Shown one piece after another: positions 1 through 9,700 of a stretch of DNA of 10,707 bases (the first letter of the stretch is position 1; each line of letters opens with the position of its first letter). The notes beneath the pieces were generated by a model. That model did no database searches. It was not told the DNA's origin and saw nothing but the letters and a program-made list of their open reading frames with translations. Made by a program: the position numbers and the translations under genes. The stretch covers positions 1 to 10,707 of the forward strand of contig JADIIX010000339.1 of assembly GCA_027604505.1 (NCBI GenBank), written 5' to 3'. This DNA comes from Gonapodya sp. JEL0774 (taxonomy: Eukaryota; Monoblepharomycota; Monoblepharidomycetes; Monoblepharidales; Gonapodyaceae).

Positions 1-139
1 TGATTCGACAATTTTGAAAAGAGATTAATTTGAACTGAATTGGGGTCAGCGCACTGAACAGTAACTGATGCTTGAAATCCTGTCTTGTCCATATGAAGTA
101 GCTTGCTAGTTTATGGTATATTAATCGATTGATTGCCGA

Positions 140-167
140 CATCTGGTTGAACGTTGTTCATCAGATG
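140..167. repeat. Imperfect inverted repeat (hairpin potential)
   Basis: The arms at 140-152 and 156-167 pair with one bulge and one G-T pair around a 3-base loop (CATCTG at one end, CAGATG at the other). No function is evident. Confidence 0.4.
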
Positions 168-187
168 GTTCACTCTCGGCAAGTGGT

Positions 188-224
188 AGCACGTAGCCAG
201 CATTTATGCTGTTCGGGTTGTGCT
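188..224. repeat. Nested inverted repeat
   Basis: An inner CAGCAT/ATGCTG palindrome (198-203 and 206-211, 2-base spacer) sits inside outer arms AGCAC (188-192) and GTGCT (220-224). I checked for a tRNA cloverleaf and found none. It could be a chance structure or a protein-binding palindrome. Confidence 0.35.
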
Positions 225-268
225 CATTCATTGCGCTCCAGACCTTGTGATTCAGAAGTGTTTTCATT

Positions 269-436
269 ATGACACTTTATCGAAATGGGCAGGGCTTACA
301 GTTCTTCGTGCAAAGTCCTCCTCAAAACAAACCATCCTGGCGAGTGGGAACCTCATACAATACCCGTTTTTCCATTGTCATTTGCAAGTGCCGGCCATCG
401 AAAGAAAACCTGACGGTGGAGCGGACTGAATGTTGA
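269..436 (+). other. Possible upstream ORF, 55 codons
   Basis: ATG at 269 opens a 55-codon frame ending in TGA at 434-436, ahead of the GCN1 start at 555. It overlaps the next short frame at 430-465. The translation is unfamiliar and lacks domain features. It matters only if the GCN1 transcript starts upstream of 269, which is unknown; chance occurrence is likely. Confidence 0.2.
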
Positions 437-465
437 GCAATTTGGAATCCAATCACTCACAGTAA
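430..465 (+). other. Possible upstream ORF, 11 codons
   Basis: ATG at 430 begins an 11-codon frame ending in TAA at 463-465, leaving 89 bases to the GCN1 ATG at 555 with no other ATG between. This is the upstream frame most likely to be in a real leader. It could dampen or regulate GCN1 translation, but this is inference from position only. Confidence 0.3.
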
Positions 466-554
466 CACTGTCTTTACACTACATCCACTGTTCAAAAACA
501 CTCGCGCAACGATCTGCTTGACAGTTTGATTAGTCTTGGTCGAGGGTTTGCGAG

Positions 555-740
555 ATGGCGGACGACCGTGCAGGTATTACTGACTGGGACGACGATGACG
601 ATGGGGTACAGAATGGTATGGAGGATGTCGACGATGACCAGCATATAAATGGTTTCGGCGACTCTCAAAGTGGCAGCGATGGCACATCTGGAAGTAACGA
701 CGAGGAGGCTGACGAATTGGAGGACGTGGAGGACATTGTT
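555..740 (+). other. Acidic N-terminal extension of Gcn1 (residues 1-62)
   Basis: Of the first 62 residues, 18 are Asp and 6 Glu, with runs DDDDD at 12-16 and DDD at 26-28, plus Gly/Ser-rich spacers. It is probably disordered. Sequence resembling the usual Gcn1 N-terminus (a Leu-Glu-Trp followed by amphipathic helices) begins at about residue 68. I do not recall such a tract in yeast or human Gcn1. It is encoded in the first exon, downstream of an in-frame stop, so it is not an artefact of extending the frame upstream, although translation could start at Met22. Confidence 0.7.
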
Positions 741-3700
741 ACCCCCTATCAGGACTTGTCGTCCCTGGAATGGCCAGAGTTACTGGAAGCTCTGGAGACG
801 AGGACAGTGAGCTCTTCAACACGGGACCTTTTACATTTGTGGGAAACTGTAGAAATCAAAATCCGGAAGCATGGTGAGAGCGGCCCAACGGTGGCTCTTT
901 TATCCCGCGACAGTCGTTCGCTCATAGATAATCATTTCTAGGGATTCCGGAAGCCGTATTCCCCCCCTTACTTGCCGTTTTAACTATCCGGTGTCAGCTA
1001 TACAGTCGCCGTGAACTTGGAAGTGCATGCGGTCGAGTTGTCGCTGCAGCATTACGCGCACTCGCACCAGGAACGCCCGACGGATTGGAACTGAAGAGAG
1101 TTGTAGCAACAGTGGACAAGGCCAGAAAGAGGTGAGGAGAGCCATGTTTCGCTTAAAGCGTGGCGGAGTATTGATGCTCCAATGCCCCCACTGCTCAATA
1201 CCGCAGTTCCTCATCTCCGCACCTACTACTTCCACTCCTCCTACAAGCTCTTGCCCACATTCTCTCTCCCACTCCTGATGCGGCTAGCACCGATAGTGTC
1301 GTGGCACTTCAGTCCATACCAAGCACTCTCCCTCCAACCCTAACCGTCCTTCTCAACCTCATCCGACCTCTTTCGTTGTCGCAGGCAGTGAAATGCATTT
1401 CTCTCCATATTCCGCGAAAGACCACCGCTATTCATTTGTATTTGAAGGGGGTGGAACTGGCTGCCGCAAAAGATGCTGACAACCCGGGACTCGCTGCGTT
1501 GGTTGGAGCTGGATGGACTGTTGCCAATGGGTTCAAAAGCGGTGGCGAAGCTGTTGTGTCTTCCAAGCCGGCCATTGTTTCATGGTTCGCCACCAATATC
1601 CTCTCTCTCCCACGGAATCCTGCCCAGGGAGTCGTTGATGCACTCGTACCTTTTGTTCGCTCATGGAACGAGAGAGACATTGAAAACCTCTCGCTTGTGG
1701 CTGAGAAGGTCATTCCAAGAACTCCAGAAGTTGCATGTCAAGGTGAGGATAATCGATTTTCATTAAACGACGTGGTAGCTTGCTACCCAATTGGTGTTAA
1801 TGACAGTCATCGTTCGGTTTCAGTTCTTGCAGACATCGCAGAATACCTTTCGTCCTCACCAGCAGCTATTTTGACCCGTACGTCGTCGTCTGTGATAGGT
1901 GAGCGTGTTTCTGGTAGATGTCTCTTTCATAAATACTCCCCGAACTTTGAAATCGTGCACAGATATCCTGAAATCTACATCAACACCTCCGACTATCCGC
2001 AGCAGATCTCTTCTCTGCTTCCAAAGACTCGTTGCTTCCAGTATTAGAGTCTCTCAAACTGTCCCCTCACTTGAACTACCCGCGAATATGCTGTTGTCAG
2101 CGATCTCGAGTCGGCCCCCCTCCGCTGAAGCGAGAACAGCACTCTATGCTGCTGTTGGTGCCCTCGCACTTCCTGGGACCCTCTCGCCAACATTTTTATC
2201 TAAAATTGTTGATGTGCTTCTTACCTGTGCTGCGAAAGAAACCTCAGACGCTACTTTGGGCGTTATCGTGGAAAGTCTCGGGGCATATGTCGCTGTAGAG
2301 GGAACGGATGTTCTTTTCAAAGTATTGGATTTCATTCTGTCTTCAGTTTGGTCCTCAAAGACACCTGGGGCAGTCAGACGAGCGTGGATTGTGAGGTTAT
2401 CGGACATGCTTCCTCCTACTCTGATTGCCTCTCAACTCGAGATTTCGGGCAAAAGCAAAGAAGTAACCAAATCTCTTTTAGATAAAGCTGTTACATTTGC
2501 TGTAAGAACTTCTGGACTCCTGGGTGGGGACGTTGTGAGCGGTGGTGCAGCTAGCCCATCCATGACAAAGGCGGCCCCTGGTTCTTCGAAGAGCAGCTCT
2601 GTTCCAGGAAAGAAGGCCACCGCTTCTTCCCTCCCAACTCCGAAGGCCAAGGATTCGAAAGATGTTAAAGACCCTGTGAAAGATGAAGTTCCAGCTGGTG
2701 ATGTAGGTGAGCTTTGGAGTGTAATTGGATGGCTCTTGAAAGTCGCACGAAGAACTGGTGGTGGCGTCGGTGAGTGTGCCTAATGCTCTGACTTGCGTGG
2801 CAGCTACACGGTAATGATACCCGTTCGTATGACGGGTTCGTCTAGCCACTTTTCTGCAATCGCATTCTGCCATTTCGTTACTCCTCTCTCTTTCACCTCC
2901 ACGTTCACCACTTTTTGCTGAACGTCACCTCGTTTCGAAGCCTTCGGGTCGCGACTCCCTGCTCCTTTCCTCTTTGATCACCTCAATATCTGCGGATGTC
3001 GACGCTTGGCGAATAGTCGATAAGCAAGCGTGGAACAAGGCTTTGGGATGGTGTGGAGCTCGCGGCGACTTGTCTACAAGAAGGTCGTTGAGGCATAATC
3101 TTAGGCGCGGAACAACTGAACACATGGACAATGGTAGATTTGAAATCGTGACTGAGATCGCAAACAGCGTCGGGGAGGCAGTGGTGGGGGCGTTGGCGGA
3201 GATACAGAAAGAGCGGATGGTTTTAGTACAGAATGCCAGTCTTACAGGATCCGCTGGAGAGGAAAACGAGAGTGTTGCAAGAGCTTGGCCTGAGGACCGC
3301 GTAAGGACTGACGGAGCTCTTGCTTTAAGAGCTTGGGAGTTGCTTGAATGTGTTGTTCCTTCTCTGGACGAAAGCTCAAATGAGGACCAGCAGAATGCAG
3401 TGGAAAGCATGGTACTGGGAGCACTGGTAGTTGGGAATCACGAGGAGCTAGGTAAGTTTACATGCCTTGATTTTTGCACAGAACAGTATGGATCAATCAG
3501 TCATGCACAGCGCGGATATCTGCCCAAGAATGGACTCACTTTGTTCAGATCAAACTTCGAGCGCCTCCACATGACCTCTTACAACGCCATGCCTCTTCGC
3601 TTGTTTCATCCTGGACCTCAAGTTTTTCCGCTGCGGCTGTTCCTGCTGGCATCTTGGGGTCTCTTCACCCCGATTCCGAACCGACAATGAGAAGAGCCAC

Positions 3701-6700
3701 CATCTCGGCGATGAAGCTTCTCGTTCTCCACGCTCCCGAGTGTGTTCCCCACATTGCGCATTGGTGCGTCGAAAAACTTCTCACCGAAGACGCATTACAA
3801 CTTTCTGCCGAAGATGTGGCAATATGGCGAACACCCTTGGGATCGTTGCACTTCGACCCTGTAGAGGCCCGTCGCTCAAAGCAAGGCCAGCGAGATGACC
3901 GACCAAGAACGAAAGTGGAGAAGTGGGAGGCGGATATGCGGAAAGAGTTGGAAAAGAAAAAAACGGCGGCTGGAAATGGGGATGGAGGTTTGACAAGCAA
4001 AAAGCCGGAAGCGCTGAAGCTTACGAAAGAGGAGCAGGGCCTGCGAGATCTGCAAATGAAGAAGGAAGCAGAAATTCGAAAAAAAGTGCAAAGTGTAGTT
4101 GGTGGAATGGAGACTGCAATGGACGTGCTGCAATCTGTCGTTGAAGGTGGCCTAGAATCACGCCGCTCATATCCGGAGGCAGCTATCTCTCTCGAAGATC
4201 CTCTTTCCCTTTCATCTGGTGCTGTGTCCCACGCTCTCCTCTCTGTTGTCAAACGAGAACTTACTGACGATCGCTGGAGACCTGACGGTTTCATGCCGCA
4301 TGCTGTTGTTTGCGGTCAGAAAGCTCTTGACATTTGGGTCAAAATTGGCTATCTGGTCCTGGGCAAGTTGTGCAAGCCGGGTTTGCCTGTGGTGCAAATG
4401 GCAGTTTTACGAGTTTTGGGCATAAAGCAGCTGGATCCCGATGAGGGAGATGAGGGAATGGACGGTTCTTGGCTGAAAGGAAAAACTGAAGGTGGGAGAC
4501 GACAAGAGGAAATTTCTCATCTTTCTCGTCTTTCACAGTTGATCAACTCGAACCCACTCCACTGATTGGCCTCATGTCTGTGCGAACCTATAAACACAGA
4601 ACTTCTTTCCCGGATTCTTTCACAATTGTCTGGTCTTCTAGAAACACTTCTGCCACCGACTTTTCAATATATTTGGCCTATGCTTGAGGCGGTTCTAGTA
4701 AACACCGGTCGAGCTACCCTTGTCCCTGCACGTTCGCAGGTGTCGATCGCATCTCAAGTCTTGGACGTTGTAGTTCGACACTGCAACGATTCTTTGGTGT
4801 CATCGAGCTCGTTAACACCTCGTCGCCAACTAATATCCGCATTGTTCATGGCCGGGGCTCGTTTCCCAGCCCAATTCAAGGATAAGGTTATATCGGGCGC
4901 AGTGGCACTCGCTAAAGCGATTGGAGCAGCGTCTTCGGATGATCTCGAGCTCGAGGATAGCGATTTTGGTGAAGAGTTTCCACCTGTCGCTTCGGTATTA
5001 CAAATACCTGGCGAGACAGACGAGGACTTCATCCTTGAGGCTATTTCTGGAACCTTTCATGCGGAGTCCGTTGTTCGCGAGGCAAGCTTGGCGGCACTCG
5101 AGTTCTTGGAGCCTGTGGCGGTGACAGAGGATCTAAAAGATCGGTTGGACTTGGCAGTTTGGATACAGAAGTTCGACGACAATGGTAGTGTTAGCCGACA
5201 AGCGCAAGTTACTTGGAGAGCGTGGAATGGAGAAGCAAATTTGAGTGCGGAACACTTGAAATCCCTTGTGCGATCAACCGGTGAGCAACCATTCCGTCCC
5301 GTTTCCATCCATTCCGTCATATCGAGTGCAATTGAGGTCATTGGCGTTCTCTCAAAATGTGCCCACAGTTCATGAGATTTCCGATATTCGTAGTAACGCT
5401 GGAAGATCTCTTGCTGCAACTCTTCATTTGTACCCAGAAGCGATTGCTTCCACTCTGCAATTGCTTTACACTGCTTATCAGGAACAGGTTCGAACGCTCT
5501 TTGATCTGTTGGTGCCATTTTGTCGCTGAAAGGTAGTACTTTGGCTCCAGGTTGCTCCTGCAAAGCCGACCGTCGACGATTTTGGAATGGTGGCTAGATC
5601 TACGTTAGAGCCACCAAATGCTTGGGAGATCCGTCAAGGCATAGCCAAAGCCTTGACTCAGTGCAGTTCTATTTTGACACAAGAAAACACCTTGGGACCG
5701 TTCTTCAACTTTTTAATCGACAATCAAGCTCTTGGGGACAAATCCGAGTCTGTGCGAGGGGAGATGTTGAATGCCTCCATCACGGCTATAAGTAAGCACG
5801 GTAAAACGCACATACAAGAAATCTTGCCGATTTTTGATGGGTACCTCAGCAAGACTGCGAGGCCGACTGAGACGGCAGATCGCATTAGGGAAGCAGTTGT
5901 TATCTCTCTTGGAACCCTTGCGAAAGATTTAGAGCCGTCGGATCCTCACGTAGGGACAGTCGTCGAGAAGCTGATTGAGACTCTATCGACACCATCGGAG
6001 ACCGTTCAAGTTGCAGTTTCTGAATGTCTCCCACCATTGATCAGATCTCTCAAAGAAAATGCCTCCGCAGTCATCGCCAGATTGCTTCGGACCCTTTTTG
6101 AGGGAACAGATTACGCCTCGCGACGGGGCGCCGCATATGGCCTTGCGGGAGCAGTCAAAGGACGCGGACTTAGCGCTCTGAAGGAGTACAACATCATTAC
6201 CATTCTCAAAGAAGCTAGCGAGGATAAAAAAGTCAAGGAACGTCGAGAAGGAGCAGCAATGGCTTATGAAACCCTAACTCTGACTCTTGGACGTTTGTTT
6301 GAGCCGTATATTATTCAAATTATCCCTGTTCTTTTGCCGTTGTTTGGTGATAGCTCGAAAGATGTGCGAGATGCGGCGTGGGAAGCTTCGAAAGCGATTA
6401 TGTCAAAGATTTCAGCTCACGGTGTGAAGCTGGTCCTTCCCTCTCTGTTGGCCGGTCTAGACGACAAAAATTGGCGTTCCAAAGCTGGTAGCATTGAACT
6501 CCTAGGCAGTATGGTGGGTTCGGATGTCCATCTTGAGATGAAAAGACCAGCAATTATTCACCCGTCACCTATCACAAGGCTTTCCTGGCGCCGAAACAAC
6601 TTTCTTCGTCTCTTCCAATTATATTTCCTCGACTTAGTGAGGTGCTCAGTGACTCACATATGCGTGTCCAACAGGCTGCCAAAGAGGCTATGGATCGATT

Positions 6701-9700
6701 TGGGGAAGTCATCAAGAATCCAGAAGTGCAAACAATCATTCCCTTGTTACTAGGTGCACTGGTGGATCCAAACAAACAAACTGCTCTCGCTCTCACCTCA
6801 CTCTTGGAGACGGCATTTGTCCACTACATCGACGCTCCCAGTCTAGCTGTTATTGTCCCGATATTGAATCGCGGAATGCGGGAGCGCAGCACGGATACAC
6901 GTAAAAAGGCCGCTCAGGTGACCGTTGCGCCGCGCAAAATATGCATTGAATGCTAACCGACAATATTACTCATGTCAGATTATTGGGAACATGTCTTCGG
7001 TGACAGACCCGCGGGATCTGGTTCCTTACCTGCCAGAGTTAGTCCCGCAAGTGCGAACTCTTCTCGCAGACCCTGTTCCCGAAGCACGAGCAATATCCGC
7101 CAAGGCACTTGGTACCCTTGTTCACAAGCTTGGGGAAGAAAACTTTCCTGGACTTGTATCAGACCTTATTCAGACGCTGAAGTCCGAGCAATCTGCCACT
7201 GTCGATCGATCTGGTGCCGCACAAGGTCTCAGCGAGGTGCTCTCTAGTTTGCCTATTGAGCGATTGGAATCTTTGCTCCCAGAAGTTGTTTCTAATGCGT
7301 CCAGTGTTCGACCGTTCGTGCGTGAAGGGTTTGTCACTCTGTTGGTCTACCTCCCCGCGACTTTCAGGGAGCGCTTTCAACCTTACCTTGGCATGTGTAT
7401 ACCTGTCATTCTTCGAGGTTTGGCCGATGAAACCGAAGCCGTTAGAGACGCTAGTTTACGTGCTGGTCAAATGGTTATCAAAAATTACAGTGCTTCGGCT
7501 ATGGAGCTGCTTCTTCCGGAACTTGAAAAGGGTCTGTTTGACGAAAATTGGCGCATTCGTCAAAGCAGCATCACTCTTCTCGGAGATCTCCTCTATCGCG
7601 TTGTCGGAATTAGTGGACGGACACAAATGGACGGCGGAGACGAGGCAACCTTGGGTACGGAGGCTGGTCGGCGTGCACTGTTGGAAGCTCTCGGACCCGA
7701 TCGATACCAGAACATTATGGCTGCAGTCTACATAGTTCGAAACGATTCGAACTTGGTCGTCAGGAATACGTCGTTACACGTTTGGAAATCCGTGGTGACT
7801 AACACACCTCGCACCCTCAAAGAGATCCTTGGCACAATGATGTCGATTCTCATTGACTCTCTTGCGAGTACCAGTTATGACAAACGCTCAGTTGCAGCTA
7901 GAACACTCTCAGATCTGGTTCGAAAGCTCGGAGAACAAGTTTTGCAAGAGATATTGCCCGTCTTCGAAGATGGTATGGATTCCGATAACCCTGACACTCG
8001 CCAAGGCGTATGTATTGGCGTTTCCGAAGTCCTTTCAAACGTCGGAAGAAATATCTTGGAGGAGTTTGAGGAGGACTTTATCCCTATCGTCCAAAAGGGT
8101 TTGATGGATTCCGATGCAGATGTACGGGAAGCCGCCGCCCAGGCATTCGATACTCTTCATGAGCAGATTGGGTCGCTCGCCATTGACGAGATTATTCCTG
8201 CCATGTTGAAGGAGCTCAAAGGTGGCGAATCCGCTACATTTGCAATGGAAGGTCTCAAATCAGTTATGAATGTTCGGGGACAGGTGGTATTTCCGGTTCT
8301 CCTGCCAACGCTCCTTCATAAACCAATCACTGCCGAGAACGCTCGAATTCTTGGAAGTCTCATTGCCGTTGCGGGTACTTCTCTTGCACGACGCCTGAGC
8401 AACATCATGGCTGCACTCATGGATTCGTTGCAAGAGTCGAATGATGAAGAGGTATCCTCGGATGTTCTGGAAGCAGTCAAATCTTTGGCCCGAGCGATCG
8501 ACGAGGATACCCTTCATCTTTTTATGTCGACACTATTTGAAAGCTTCAAAGATGACACTCCAGGGAGGCAGAAACATACTTGCACTTTCGTTGGTCTTTA
8601 CTTCAGCGAAAACCGCCTCAGTGCCGCCACTCAATACATTCCAGATTGGATCGGTAATCTTATTGGTCTCTTCAACTCGACTAACAGAGATATATGTGTG
8701 GCCGCGTGGACCGCCCTTGATTCCCTTATCAAAAGCGTTCAAAAAGAGGAACTTGATCGTTACGTGTCACCCATGAGACGAGCACTCGCTAGCCTGTTCC
8801 AGCATCTGTCCTTGACTGATGAAGTTCCAGGATTTAATCTTCCGAAGGTACAAAAGTCAATGGTCCCGCTTTCAGTTTCTCACTATCCGCTATGGGTACC
8901 AACTCGATTGTTTTGTTGGATAGGGCATTTCTCCTGTTCTTGCCGTCTTTAACCAAGGCGTTCTTGTTACGTCGTCTGACATCCGCGAGGCTAGCGCCCA
9001 AGGAATTAGCGATCTCGTAGCTCACACTGGAGCTGAAGCTCTGAAACCCTTCTCGACACAAATCGCTGGTCCTCTGATTCGTATCATCACCGATCGCATT
9101 CAACCTCCCGTCAAAGCTGCTATTCTCGACACTCTTCGGAGGCTACTGGAAAAGCTGCCGATCAACATGAAGCCCTTCTTACCGCAGCTCCAGCGCACAT
9201 TCATCAAAGGTCTGAGTGAAACCTCTGCGCAAGTGCGTGAGAACGCTGCATCAGCGACAGCCATCCTCATCCACCAACAATCACGATTGGATCCGATTGT
9301 TGCAGACTTGGCGAGTGGCCTTAAGGCCGCCGAAGATCGCAGCGTGAAACAAAGCTTCTTTGTTGTGGTCAGAAGCCTGTTGTTGAGTCTTGGGACTGGC
9401 CGCGACATCAACGTCGTGAGCAAAACTACACTCGAGAAGATGATCCTGGATGCAACATTCCAAAGCGGAGAGAATGATGACACGCTCAGGGTTCAAGGGG
9501 CACAATGCTTTTCCGCTTTCGTTTCGTATCTCAAACCGGAAGAGAGGCGCAAGATATTTGAGTCCACGATCTTCGCCCAGTCCCAGTCCTCGTCGGCCAC
9601 ATTCTCTCACGGAGTGATTCTGTCGCTATACTGTGTCCTGAGAGACAATTCAAAGGTGCTTGAGGGGGTGTTCCCTGAAGTCGTAAGCGCCGCTCTTCGT

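Larger units (their letters stand above)
1..554. other. 5' flank: probable promoter and leader, no gene seen
   Basis: I see no convincing coding exon on either strand. An open stretch at 220-429 has no ATG start and resembles nothing I know. No clear TATA element is visible near the gene; an AT-rich spot at 115-125 lies too far out to be persuasive. I looked for the Gcn4-type site TGACTC/TGAGTCA and did not find it. Several short ATG-initiated frames occur (68-109, 93-101, 113-124, 165-272, 206-250, 269-436, 430-465), but none lies in the 89 bases just before the GCN1 start. The transcription start cannot be placed from sequence. Confidence 0.6.

Noticed and set aside
188-224. Possible tRNA suggested by a GTTCG-like loop and paired arms
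   Set aside because: No seven-base acceptor stem, D-arm or anticodon arm can be drawn.
220-429. Open frame of 69 codons upstream of GCN1
   Set aside because: It starts with GTG, not ATG, has no recognised homology, and has no splice or promoter signals tying it to a gene.
2925-3410. Antisense open frame of 161 codons
   Set aside because: It is opposite exon 6 with no recognisable motif; it looks like a codon-bias shadow.
3665-4294. Antisense open frame of 209 codons
   Set aside because: It lies opposite a well-supported GCN1 exon, is Ser/Arg-rich as expected of a shadow of charged coding sequence, and shows no domain.
5057-5563. Antisense open frame of 168 codons
   Set aside because: It runs across two exons and two introns of GCN1 on the other strand and resembles no known protein.
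5551-6860. Elongation factor 3 instead of Gcn1
   Set aside because: The resemblance is limited to HEAT repeats; no ABC ATPase domains follow, and flanking sequence matches Gcn1 to the C-terminus.
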